Assembly (NCBI RefSeq): GCF_000423665.1
Contig: NZ_AUIK01000009.1
Location: forward strand, 496,001-560,000
DNA length: 64,000 bases
Source: Solirubrobacter soli DSM 22325
Lineage (GTDB): Bacteria; Actinomycetota; Thermoleophilia; Solirubrobacterales; Solirubrobacteraceae
Reading direction: 5' to 3'
In this document: in pieces, positions 6,687 to 15,307 of the stretch
Numbering within the stretch: position 1 is the stretch's first letter
Layout of the letters: every line of letters begins with the position of its first letter
Notes under the pieces: model-generated
Told to the model about the DNA's origin: nothing
The model's input: only the letters and a program-made list of their open reading frames with translations
Databases searched by the model: none
Translations under genes and position numbers: made by a program

Positions 6687-9600
6687 CTAAGGGGTCGTCG
6701 TGGAGAGCGTGAAGGTGAGCGTCCTCGCGTAGGTGCCGGTGCGCAGGGCGTCGGTGGCGCCGATCGCCTGCTTGAACTGGATCGCCACGGCCGCGTTCGC
6801 CGCCGGTGCGCTCCAGGCATTGGGCGTGATCTCGACCCGCAGCGGCTGCGGGAGGGAGAAGGCGCCGTTGGTCATGTGGCCCGGATCGGACGAAGTCAAC
6901 GTGGCGTCGCCCGCCGAGCTGGTCACCGTCGCGGTCGTGGCGGCCGTGTAGTCCTTCGCGACCCCCGGTGTGAACGCCCCGAACTGCGCGGGCGCGCCGA
7001 GTGTCAGTGCGAGCGTCGCCGGCACCGTGCCGCCGACCACACCCGACGCTGTCGTGGACAGGTTCGCGACGGCGAACGAGGCCGATGCGACGCTGCCGTC
7101 GGTGCCGCTGATCGCCGTCTTGACCGTGTAGCGACCCTTCTCGGCGTAGTCGTGCGTGCCCGCGATCGCGAACGTCCCGGCCGACCCGGTGACCGTCCCG
7201 AGCGAGTGGGTCCCGTCGCCCCAGTCGATGTCGGCGGTGAACGAGGCCGCGGCCGCGGTCAGATCGGAGTCCGTGAAGCTCGCGACCGCGCCGTCGTAGC
7301 GGCCGGTGATGCTCGCGGCGGGCGCCGCGGTGGTATCGAGCCGGCACGTCGGCACGCGGAATGCGCCGGTGCGGCCGAAGAACGGGCCGCCGGTGCGGGA
7401 CGCGTCGCCGTAGCCGCCGTAGTACCAGAACGTGCAGTCGTCGGTCGGGTCCACGGCGATGTTCGACCAGTCCTCCCAGCGCGACCCGCCCGCGGCGCTG
7501 ATGCCGTCGACGATCACGCCGTCGCGGTAGGTCATCTGGTTGAGCGGGTCGCCGGGCGCCCGCGCCGTGTAGCGCTGGCCGACCGCCACGCACTCGGGCG
7601 GGGTGCACATGAACGCCGCGTTGGAGACCGTCGACGCGCTCGTGTGCGCCAGCGTCATCGGCGCCGTCAGGTCGATGCCGGTCCCGGTCGCGCCGGCGGT
7701 CCCGACCGCCGCCACGGTGACGGTCTCGAGCGTCGCGCCCGTCCCGATGTTGATCTTGCGCCCGGGCGCGAAGTTGATGTTCGCGCCGCTCACGCCCGCG
7801 ACCTTGATGTTCGTCGCGCCCACCACCGACGCCGCGGCCATCGTGGTCGCGATCGGCGGGATGTACGGCCCGCCGCCGTACGAGAACGCCAGCGCGATGT
7901 CGCCGTCGCGGTCGATTCCCGGACTCCCGAGCCAGCGGTAGTGGTTGTCCGGCGCGTAGGTGCTCTGCTGGTACAGGTACGGCTGGCGGGAGCCGTCGAG
8001 CCGCAGCTCGTACCAGCGCTCGCCGCCCGCGCCCACGGACGTGTTGATCGAGTGCAGCATCGCGATCGACTCGACGTCGCCACGCCGCCGGTAGACCACG
8101 CGGTGCATGATCTTGTCGCCCTGCGAGTCCAGCCGGGTCGTCGAGCCCGGCTGCGGCACGCACTGCGTGAGCTGACCGTCGCAGAGGAAGTGATACGGCG
8201 AGACGCCGACCTTCACCGGCCCGGTGAACGTCGTCTTCGACGGATCGGCGAAGTCGACGTGGAACTTGTACGTGTAGAGCCCGTCGTCCTCGAAGATGCT
8301 GCGCAGCTGGTAGCCGCCGGCCGCGAAGTAGTGCTCGGGCGCGCCCGCGGGCGGGAGCTCGGAGCCGTCGAGGTCCGCCGGCTCCATGAAGCTGACGGCC
8401 GGCACGATGATGCACTGCTCGGTGGCGTCGAGACCCTGCAGCATCCGGAGCCGGTCGACCGCGCACGCGTGCTTCTCGATCACGTTGTCGCCCGTGCTGG
8501 TCGCGTTGTAGTACGCGTCCGGCCAGACCGCGACGCGCGGGTAGTCGGGGAACAGCGAGCGGCGGAAGACGTAGCGGTAGAACGGCCCGGCCGGGTCGGT
8601 GCCGACGCTGACCGCGTGGCACATCGCGTACAGGCCGCCGACGCGGGTGAACGACGGCGTCGTGAACAGCCAGCGCTTGGCGAGCTGGTCGTAGCGGATG
8701 TGGCCGTCGCCGCTGTTGGTGCACGCGCCCTGCCCGATGCCGGACCGGCCCTGCGTGGTCGTCGTCACCGTTCCGGCGGTGTCGCCCAAGACCGTGAGCT
8801 GCCCAACGTCACCCAGCCCGGTCTGGCGGGGGCTGCCGAGCGGGGTCAGCGCGTTGAACGTGACCGTGTAGCCGGTGTCGGCGACCGTGCCGATCGTGAC
8901 CGTGGTGTCCGACAGCCAGCTCGCGACGCCCGGCGTGCCCTTCACCAGTTCGCGCACGGTCCCGGTTCCGTCCACCACCGACAGCGGCAGCAGGTCGGTC
9001 TTCGCGCTCGCGCCCGCGAACGTCAGCGTGTAGCCGGTGTCAGCGACCGTGCCGACGGTCGCGACCGTGCCGGGCGGGAGCAGCCCCGCCGTGCCCTTGA
9101 CGGTCTCGGTGACGGTGCCGCTGGAGATCCCGATCGGCGCGACGTCGAGCCCGCCGGTGAACGTGAGCGTGTACCCCGTCTCGCTGACCGTGCCGGCCGT
9201 GACCGTCAGGTTGGCCGGCCAGTTGGAGACGCCTTCGCCGCCCTTCGCGGACTCGCGGACGGCCGCGCCGCACGGGTTGGCGGCCTGCGCGCAGTCGCCG
9301 AAGACGATCTCGACCGGCGGGACGTCCTTGCGCGCGTTCGCGCCCGCGAAGGTGATCGTCGGCCCCGTCGTGGGGCCTGCGCCGGTGACCGTCACGGTGC
9401 CGGCGAAGCCGAAGATCGCGTTGATCTCGTCGCTGACGTTCTGGTTGGTGACCGGCGTCGCGTCGCCCAGCGCGGTCGCGAACCCGAGCGGCCCGGTCTC
9501 CTTCCCGCCGATCCGGATCCGGAACGTGTTCCCGGCGACGGCCGAGTCGAAGTTCGTGAAGGTGACCGCCTGGACCTCGTTGCCGCCCTGGAGCGCGTTC

Positions 9601-10493
9601 TGGATCCCGGCGGGCGTGTCGTTGGCGCCCTTGACGATCGGCACCGTGTTCTGGCCCTGGTAGCTGAGCGTGTAGCCGTCGCCGGCCGGGGCGACGGTCT
9701 GCACCTCGCTCGGGCCGTTCAACGCCGCGAGGATCGCCGCCGCGGTGTGGTTGGTCCCCTTCACGAACGGCGCCGACACTTTGTCGCCGTACTTGAGCGA
9801 GTACGACGTGAAGTTGGTCAGCGCGACCTGCTGCTGCTCGTTGCCGCCCTGGAGCGCGGCCTGGATGCCCGCCGCGGTGTTGTTCTGCCCGCGCGTGATG
9901 GGGACCGAGTCCGCGCCGTCGTAGCGCAGGCGGTACGACGCGCCATCACTCGTGTAGCCGCTCAGCGCGACCTGCTGGACCTCGTTGGTGCCCGCGAAGA
10001 TGCTGTTGTTGTTGAGCGGGCCGAGGAGCGTGTCGCCGGTCTTGCTCATCACCTTGAACTGCGAGTTGCGCATGACCACGATCGAGTCGGGGCCGGCGGC
10101 GATGTTGTTGTCCGAGGTCGAGCCGCCGTTGAGGCCGTTGTCGAAGCTGATCGCGGCGGGGATCGCCGGGCGCGGGCCGAAGGTCGTCTGCTCGGCGCTG
10201 CCGTTGTCCGGGATGCCGGGCTGCGCGGCGGCGGGGTTCGCCTCGACCTCGTTGCCCTCGCTGAGGCCCACCTCGATGTTGGGAGCCGCCGCGAGCGGCT
10301 GCGCCGCAAGGCCGCGGAGCGACTCCGATCGGTCGTGGATCGCGTCCGACACCAGCGTGCGCTCGGTGTGTCGCGTCTCCGTGCGCGGTGCCTGCGTCGG
10401 CACCGACCGCGTCGTGGCTATGGCGCCCAGGGCCAGCAGCACCAGCAGGGCAAGCGAAGCTCGCAGCCCCGTCGACCTCCTCTTGACGAGCAT
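6687..10493 (-). CDS. Large secreted repeat protein with propeller-like core, PKD-like domain and conserved C-terminal module
   Basis: 1268 residues from the ATG at 10493, which gives a clean signal peptide (KRRSTGLRASLALLVLLALG); an in-frame ATG at 10526 only adds a hydrophilic leader. About residues 170-316 hold three to four imperfect repeats of roughly 45 residues (NEVQQVALSGYT..., NTAAGIQAALQGGNE). A second repeat family (TVSETGYTLTFTG) lies near 433-578. The middle (about 590-1040) resembles sialidase/BNR-type propeller proteins. A PKD-like domain (DIDWGDGTHSLG) lies near 1058-1145. The last roughly 115 residues match the tail of the giant protein at 49591. It is probably surface-exposed or released; the function is unknown. 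Confidence 0.85.
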   Translation of the reverse strand: MLVKRRSTGLRASLALLVLLALGAIATTRSVPTQAPRTETRHTERTLVSDAIHDRSESLRGLAAQPLAAAPNIEVGLSEGNEVEANPAAAQPGIPDNGSAEQTTFGPRPAIPAAISFDNGLNGGSTSDNNIAAGPDSIVVMRNSQFKVMSKTGDTLLGPLNNNSIFAGTNEVQQVALSGYTSDGASYRLRYDGADSVPITRGQNNTAAGIQAALQGGNEQQQVALTNFTSYSLKYGDKVSAPFVKGTNHTAAAILAALNGPSEVQTVAPAGDGYTLSYQGQNTVPIVKGANDTPAGIQNALQGGNEVQAVTFTNFDSAVAGNTFRIRIGGKETGPLGFATALGDATPVTNQNVSDEINAIFGFAGTVTVTGAGPTTGPTITFAGANARKDVPPVEIVFGDCAQAANPCGAAVRESAKGGEGVSNWPANLTVTAGTVSETGYTLTFTGGLDVAPIGISSGTVTETVKGTAGLLPPGTVATVGTVADTGYTLTFAGASAKTDLLPLSVVDGTGTVRELVKGTPGVASWLSDTTVTIGTVADTGYTVTFNALTPLGSPRQTGLGDVGQLTVLGDTAGTVTTTTQGRSGIGQGACTNSGDGHIRYDQLAKRWLFTTPSFTRVGGLYAMCHAVSVGTDPAGPFYRYVFRRSLFPDYPRVAVWPDAYYNATSTGDNVIEKHACAVDRLRMLQGLDATEQCIIVPAVSFMEPADLDGSELPPAGAPEHYFAAGGYQLRSIFEDDGLYTYKFHVDFADPSKTTFTGPVKVGVSPYHFLCDGQLTQCVPQPGSTTRLDSQGDKIMHRVVYRRRGDVESIAMLHSINTSVGAGGERWYELRLDGSRQPYLYQQSTYAPDNHYRWLGSPGIDRDGDIALAFSYGGGPYIPPIATTMAAASVVGATNIKVAGVSGANINFAPGRKINIGTGATLETVTVAAVGTAGATGTGIDLTAPMTLAHTSASTVSNAAFMCTPPECVAVGQRYTARAPGDPLNQMTYRDGVIVDGISAAGGSRWEDWSNIAVDPTDDCTFWYYGGYGDASRTGGPFFGRTGAFRVPTCRLDTTAAPAASITGRYDGAVASFTDSDLTAAAASFTADIDWGDGTHSLGTVTGSAGTFAIAGTHDYAEKGRYTVKTAISGTDGSVASASFAVANLSTTASGVVGGTVPATLALTLGAPAQFGAFTPGVAKDYTAATTATVTSSAGDATLTSSDPGHMTNGAFSLPQPLRVEITPNAWSAPAANAAVAIQFKQAIGATDALRTGTYARTLTFTLSTTTP

Positions 10494-10584
10494 GTGACGA
10501 ACGCTACAAATCCAGCGCTCATACATTCACCATCCAGCGGGAGCAAGTTCGACCCCGCCCGTGCGACAAGTGGTTAACGCCCAA

Positions 10585-10614
10585 CGCCCCCGCCGGCGTT
10601 AGCCGGCGGGGGCG
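10585..10614 (-). terminator. GC-rich hairpin terminator downstream of the Hcp-like gene
   Basis: A perfect 13-bp stem (CGCCCCCGCCGGC at 10585-10597, complement at 10602-10614) closes on a 4-base loop, 33 bases past the stop of the Hcp-like gene. The stem strength and position fit a terminator. It also separates that gene from the secreted repeat-protein gene downstream. Confidence 0.8.
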
Positions 10615-10646
10615 TGTGTGCGACCCCGGCCAGAAGGCGGGAAGGC

Positions 10647-11246
10647 TTACTTGATCGCGCTGCAGGGGCTGGAGAGGTCCGTGAACGGCTTGGCGGCGAT
10701 CTGGCTCCAGCCGGCGGCCACGGTCGTGGGCGCGGCGTTCAGCGCCTGCCGCTGGTACTGCTGGACGACCGCGCCGAAGCGGAAGGTGACCTTCTCGCCC
10801 GCGGCGTCGTCGGTCTCCTGGCCGGACTGCTCCTGCGAGGTGACGTACACGTTCGAGAAGCAGTAGCGCAGGTAGGGCGCCGCGTTGGGGGTCGTGCCGC
10901 CGGCCTTGCGGATCGAGAGCTCCATCGCCGGGATCTGCTTCATGGTCGTCATGTTGCCGAACAGGTACGGCGTGGCGGCGTCGACGTTCTTCTCGATCGT
11001 CAGCTCGTTGAGCGCGGGCTTGCCGCCCGACATGCCGCCGGTCGCGCCGAGGGTGACCGGAGTCTCGGCGCTCCAGCTGAAGCCGTTGACGTCGACCGCG
11101 CCCGTCATGCCGTTGGCGACGGACTCGCCGTTGAAGTCACCGATCTTGAGGAAGTAGTCGCTGGCGGCGAACGCGCTGGGAGCGATGGCGACGGCGGCGG
11201 CGACGGAGGCGATCGAGGCGAGGGCGATGCGGCGGGCTCGGTTCAT
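10647..11246 (-). CDS. Exported Hcp-family (type VI secretion tube-like) protein
   Basis: 199 residues from the ATG at 11246. Residues 1-30 form a classical signal peptide (MNRARRIALASIASVAAAVA ending near AFA). The mature part follows the Hcp pattern from start to end: DYFLKIGDFNGES, GFSWSAE, a glycine-rich loop, LTIEKNVDAATPYLF, IPAMELSIRKAGG, YLRYCFSNVYVTS and EKVTFRFGAVVQQYQ. Hcp forms hexameric rings in T6SS tubes, but proteobacterial Hcp has no Sec signal. This version is presumably exported and used for something else. It follows the BTAD regulator gene on the same strand and is flanked by hairpins on both sides. Confidence 0.88.
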   Translation of the reverse strand: MNRARRIALASIASVAAAVAIAPSAFAASDYFLKIGDFNGESVANGMTGAVDVNGFSWSAETPVTLGATGGMSGGKPALNELTIEKNVDAATPYLFGNMTTMKQIPAMELSIRKAGGTTPNAAPYLRYCFSNVYVTSQEQSGQETDDAAGEKVTFRFGAVVQQYQRQALNAAPTTVAAGWSQIAAKPFTDLSSPCSAIK

Positions 11247-11288
11247 GGACCACATCCGATCAATCGCCCCTGACGCGGGGCAGACCAT

Positions 11289-11311
11289 CCGCTGACGGGG
11301 TTCGTCAGCGG
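11289..11311 (-). terminator. Hairpin overlapping the stop of the BTAD regulator gene
   Basis: A perfect 9-bp stem (CCGCTGACG at 11289-11297, CGTCAGCGG at 11303-11311) with a 5-base loop spans the TGA of the BTAD gene (11305-11307). It probably terminates or attenuates transcription before the Hcp-like gene, whose ATG lies about 43 bases further on. Confidence 0.6.
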
Positions 11312-14202
11312 GCGAGATCGGCCGGCTGGCCGGAGCGCCGGAAGCGGCCGGGGCGCGCGACGACCACGTCCGGCGGGAGCCGGCGGCCTTCGGCGAACAG
11401 GGCGTTGAACGCGTCCTCGCCGAGCTCCTGGCGGGACGGGATCAGCGCGCGCTCGTGGATCGCGACCAGCGACGCCCACGGCGGGGCGCCGATGCGCTCG
11501 TGGATCACGTCGGCGGCGCCCGCGAGTCGGGCGGCGTCGACCGGTCGGCCGTCCATCCCGGCCAACGTCGAGAGCCCGGCGAGGGCTTCGGCGACGTTGA
11601 ACTCGTCGCCCACGTGGCGCGACAGCGCGAGACAGTCGAGGAAGCCGAGCCGCGCGACCTCGGCGCTGCCGCGCGCGAGGTCCAGCCACGCGTTGTCGAT
11701 CAACGGCTCGACCAGCCGGCGGTCGTCGCCGAGCCGGCGCCGCAGCTCCAGCGCCTCCCCGAGGCGCTGCTCGGACTGCTCGAGGCGGCCGTGGACCATG
11801 TCGTAGAAGCCCTGCTCGCCCAGCGCCGCCGCAACACCGTACGGGTCGTCCGCGCGGCGGAAGTTCGCGAGCGCCTCGCCGGCGATCTCGGCCGCGCGCT
11901 CCCATTCCTGCGCGCGCTCGTACGCGCCCGCCTGCGCGAGCAGCGCGTCGCCGAGGAGCCCTGGGCGGGCGAGGCCGCGGGCGATCGCCACCGACGCCTC
12001 GCACAGCCCCGCCGCGTCCGGCGAGTCGATCAGCACCGCGCGGCGCCCGAGCGCCGCGAGCACGTGCGCGACGAGCGCGGGCTCGCCGAGGTCCTGCGCG
12101 ACCGTGAGCGCCTGCTCGAGCGGCTCCTCGGCCTCCGCGAACCGCGCCTGCGCGATCGCGAGCTGGCCGTCCCAGTACAGGGCCGCGGCCCGCAACGGGC
12201 TCGGTGTGGGATCGAACGCCGCCAGCGACTCGGCGAGCCACCCGCGCACCTCGTGCACCCGCGCGTCCCACGGGAGCGTGCGCGCGAACGACAGCGCGAT
12301 CCGCAGCGCGCCCTCCGCCTCGCCCGCGACCAGCAGCCGCTCGTACGCGACCCGCAGGTTCCCGCGCTCGCGCGCGAGCCGGGCGAGCCAAGCGCGGCGG
12401 TCGCCCTTCGCCGCCGCTTCGGCCGCCTGTTCGGCGTAGCGGAGGAAGTAGGCCGCGTGCCGGGCCTCGAGCGGGGCGCGGTCGGCGACCTGCTCGGCGG
12501 CGTACTCGCGCACCGAGTCGAGCAACTCCAGGCGCGGCTCGGCGTCCTCGCCCGACTCGACGACGATCAGCGAGGAGCGATCCAGGATGCCGGCCAGCAG
12601 GACCTCGGGCGGCTTCTCGCCCGGTTCGCAGACGGCATGGCAGGCCTCGAGCGAGATCCCGCCCTCGAACACGCTCAGTTGCCCGAGCAGCTGGCGCTGG
12701 CCGACCTCGAGCGCCTCCCACGACCAGTCGAGCGTCGCCCGCAGCGAGCGCTGGCGCTCCGGCAGGTCGCGCGGGCCGTACGTGAGCAGCTCGAGGCGCC
12801 GTTCGAGCCGCTCGAGCAGCGACGGCAGCGGCAGCAGCCGCGCGCGGTCGGCCGCGAGCTCGATCGCCAGCGGCAGCCCGTCGAGGCGCGCGCAGATCGC
12901 GTTGACGACGGTCGGGTCCGGGACCCAGTCGGGGCGCGCCGCGGCGACGCGGGCGGTGAACAGCGCCGCGGCGTTGGAGATCGCCAGCGGCTGCACGCGA
13001 TAGGTCTGCTCGGCGGTCAGCCGCAGCGGCGCGCGGCTGGTCGCGAGCACGGTCAGGTTCGGCACCGCCGCCAGCAGCTGCGAGATCTGGGCGGCGTCGG
13101 CGAGGAAGCGCTCGACGCCGTCGAGGACGAGCAGCGAGCTCGCTCCGCGGGCGGCGCGGGAGAGGCGCTCACCGAGCTCCGCGGGGGTCTCGGCGAGCAC
13201 GCCGAGGGCGGCCGCGGCCGCGGTGACGAGCAGGCCTTCCGCGCCCGCGAGGTCGGCGTACGCGGCGCCGCCGGGGAAGCGCGCGTCGATCGCGCGTGAT
13301 GCCTCGAGCGCCAACCTCGTCTTCCCGACGCCGCCGGTCCCCACGAGTGTCAGCAGCCGAACTTCGGGTCGTGCGAGGAGCGCCCCGATCTCGGCCAGCT
13401 CGCCCTCGCGGCCGATCGTCGCGTTGGCCGGAACCGGCAGCGGGGCGGTGAGTACGCCCGCGGGTGCCTCGGCGTCGAGCCCGGGGTCGTGGGCGAGGAT
13501 CATCCGCTCGAGCTTGCGCAGCTCCGGCCCGGGCTCGAGCCCGAGGTCGTCGACCAGGAGCCGCCGGCCTTCGCGCATCACCTCGAGCGCGTCCGCCTGC
13601 CGGCCCGCGCGGTAGAGCGCGAGCATCAGTTGCCCGCGCAGGCGCTCACGCAGCGGGTGCTCGGCGACGAGCGCGCGCAGCTCGCCGACCAGGTCGACCG
13701 CCTGGCCGCGCGCGAGGTCGGCGGCGATGCGCTCCTCGATCGCCTCCGCCCGCAGCTCCTCGAGCCGGAAGATCTCGGCCTGCGCGAACTCGTCGAAGCG
13801 GTGGTCGGCGAGCGCCGGGCCGCGCCACAGCGCGAGCGCCGGGCCCAGCTGCGACGGGTCGCCGCCGCGGGCGCGCTCCAGCAGCGCCTCGAACCGGCGG
13901 CTGTCGATCGCCTCGCGCTCGATCTCGAGCGCGTACCCGGTGGTGCGACGGCGGACCGGCAGCGCGTCGCCGATCCTGGCGCGCAGGCGCGAGACCTGCT
14001 TCTGCAGCGCCTGGTCGCGGCCGTCCGGCGCCTGGTCGCCCCAGACCGCTTCGACGAGCTCGTCGACCGGGACGGCCTCCGGCGCGCGCAGCACGAGTGC
14101 GACGAACAGGCGGCGCTGCTTGGCGCCCTCAAAGTCCACTGGGCCTGTCGGGGCGACGACCTCCAGCGGCCCCAGCAGCCTGACCTCGATCCCGTTGTTC
14201 AT
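11305..14202 (-). CDS. AfsR/SARP-like BTAD regulator with NB-ARC ATPase and TPR region
   Basis: A 965-residue STAND-type transcriptional regulator. An OmpR-like winged helix (VEVRL-type start IEVRLLGPLEVV; KQRRLFVALVLRAPEAVPVDELVEAVWG) covers about residues 5-95, and a bacterial transcriptional activation domain about 100-245. The NTPase follows at about 270-560 with Walker A GTGGVGKTRLAL and Walker B SSLLVLDG. The C-terminal 400 residues are helical TPR-like repeats (ARFAEAEEPLEQALTVAQDL). Such proteins activate secondary-metabolism or secretion genes when a ligand opens the ATPase. The ATG at 14202 starts the winged helix directly. Its neighbours are the Hcp-like gene downstream and the divergent SPFH gene. 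Confidence 0.9.
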   Translation of the reverse strand: MNNGIEVRLLGPLEVVAPTGPVDFEGAKQRRLFVALVLRAPEAVPVDELVEAVWGDQAPDGRDQALQKQVSRLRARIGDALPVRRRTTGYALEIEREAIDSRRFEALLERARGGDPSQLGPALALWRGPALADHRFDEFAQAEIFRLEELRAEAIEERIAADLARGQAVDLVGELRALVAEHPLRERLRGQLMLALYRAGRQADALEVMREGRRLLVDDLGLEPGPELRKLERMILAHDPGLDAEAPAGVLTAPLPVPANATIGREGELAEIGALLARPEVRLLTLVGTGGVGKTRLALEASRAIDARFPGGAAYADLAGAEGLLVTAAAAALGVLAETPAELGERLSRAARGASSLLVLDGVERFLADAAQISQLLAAVPNLTVLATSRAPLRLTAEQTYRVQPLAISNAAALFTARVAAARPDWVPDPTVVNAICARLDGLPLAIELAADRARLLPLPSLLERLERRLELLTYGPRDLPERQRSLRATLDWSWEALEVGQRQLLGQLSVFEGGISLEACHAVCEPGEKPPEVLLAGILDRSSLIVVESGEDAEPRLELLDSVREYAAEQVADRAPLEARHAAYFLRYAEQAAEAAAKGDRRAWLARLARERGNLRVAYERLLVAGEAEGALRIALSFARTLPWDARVHEVRGWLAESLAAFDPTPSPLRAAALYWDGQLAIAQARFAEAEEPLEQALTVAQDLGEPALVAHVLAALGRRAVLIDSPDAAGLCEASVAIARGLARPGLLGDALLAQAGAYERAQEWERAAEIAGEALANFRRADDPYGVAAALGEQGFYDMVHGRLEQSEQRLGEALELRRRLGDDRRLVEPLIDNAWLDLARGSAEVARLGFLDCLALSRHVGDEFNVAEALAGLSTLAGMDGRPVDAARLAGAADVIHERIGAPPWASLVAIHERALIPSRQELGEDAFNALFAEGRRLPPDVVVARPGRFRRSGQPADLAR

Positions 14203-14305
14203 GACCCCAACAACAGCGACCCTACCCGGCGGGAGAAAAAGTCGCTACGACCAAAACCACGCTATCCTTGTTCAGGTCAAGATGACCAAAAAGGACCGAA
14301 GGATC
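14203..14305. promoter_or_regulatory. Divergent promoter region between the BTAD regulator and SPFH genes
   Basis: The 103-base gap holds a -10-like TATCCT at 14263-14268 for the plus strand and a short perfect palindrome GGTCA-AGA-TGACC (14275-14287) just downstream of it. GAAGG precedes the SPFH start codon. The palindrome could be an operator or hairpin in the SPFH leader. Nothing else is evident. Confidence 0.35.
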
Positions 14306-15307
14306 ATGGCCGAGATCAAGACCTACCCGCTGTTCCGTCACCTGCGCGCCGAGCCCACGAGCCACGTTCTGGGCTATCGCGGCGGGGCGCTGCGGCGCGA
14401 GGGCCCCGGTCAGGCGTTCTGGTTTCGCGCGATCAACACCGCGATCGCGGAGGTGCCGATCGACGACCGCGAGCTGCCGTTCCTGTTCCACGTTCGCAGC
14501 GCCGACTTCCAGGAGCTGACCGTCCAGGGCGTGATCACGTTCCGCGTCGTCGACCCGCAGCGCGTCGCCCGCCGCATCGACTTCGCGATCGACCTCGACA
14601 CCGGGCGCTGGACGCAGACCCCGCTCGAGCAGCTCGCGGGGCTCGTGATGCAGCTCGCGCAGCAGTTCGTGATCGACGAGCTGGTCAAGCGCGAGGTGCG
14701 CACGATCCTCGCCGACGGCGTCGCGCCGATCCGCGCCCACATCGCGGCCGGGCTCGCCGCCGAGCCGGCGCTGGCCGACCTCGGCATCGAGGTCGTCGCG
14801 GTGCGCGTCGCCGCGGTCGCGCCGACGTCCGAGCTGGAGAAGGCGCTGCAGCAGCCGACCCGCGAGGCGATCCAGCAGTCCGCCGACGAGGCCACCTTCC
14901 GCCGTCGCGCTCTCGCGGTCGAGAAGGAGCGCGCGATCGCCGAGAACGAGCTGCAGAACCGGATCGAGCTCGCGCGGCGCGAGGAGGACCTGGTCGCCCG
15001 CGAGGGCGCGAACGCGCGCCTGCGTGCCGAGGAGCTGGCCGCGGCCGAGATGGTCCAGGCGCAGGCCGCCGACGAGCGCGGCGCGCTGGTCGCGTCCCGC
15101 CAGGCGGCGACGATCGACGAGGTCGAGGGCGCGCGGCTGCGCATCGACGCCGAGCGCGCGCGGCTCGACGCCGAGTTGGGTGCCGACGTGCTGCTCGCCC
15201 TGGCGGCGCGCGAGCTGGCCCGCGAGATCGGGCAGGTCGAGCACCTGACGATCACGCCGGACATGCTCACCTCCGCCCTGGCGCGGCTGAATGGCGGCGC
15301 AAAGTGA
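14306..15307 (+). CDS. SPFH/Band 7 domain protein
   Basis: 333 residues from the ATG at 14306, which has GAAGG at good spacing; an in-frame ATG at 14282 has none. An SPFH (stomatin/prohibitin/flotillin) domain covers about residues 30-190 (ELTVQGVITFRVVDPQRVARR, VRVAAVAPTSELEKALQ). A long charged coiled coil follows at about 190-290 (RRALAVEKERAIAENELQNRIELARREEDL), then a short globular tail. There is no N-terminal transmembrane segment, so it is probably a peripheral or cytoplasmic oligomer. It overlaps the next gene by GTGA, so the two products are made together. Confidence 0.88.
   Translation: MAEIKTYPLFRHLRAEPTSHVLGYRGGALRREGPGQAFWFRAINTAIAEVPIDDRELPFLFHVRSADFQELTVQGVITFRVVDPQRVARRIDFAIDLDTGRWTQTPLEQLAGLVMQLAQQFVIDELVKREVRTILADGVAPIRAHIAAGLAAEPALADLGIEVVAVRVAAVAPTSELEKALQQPTREAIQQSADEATFRRRALAVEKERAIAENELQNRIELARREEDLVAREGANARLRAEELAAAEMVQAQAADERGALVASRQAATIDEVEGARLRIDAERARLDAELGADVLLALAARELAREIGQVEHLTITPDMLTSALARLNGGAK

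Noticed and set aside
6672..10577. 1301-residue antisense frame opposite the secreted repeat protein
   Set aside because: Same cause: third-position GC keeps the opposite frame open. The composition is low complexity, and the minus-strand frame has a signal peptide and real domains.
11455..13299. Long plus-strand frame opposite the BTAD regulator
   Set aside because: Arginine-rich shadow. The minus-strand frame has the winged-helix, Walker and TPR features.
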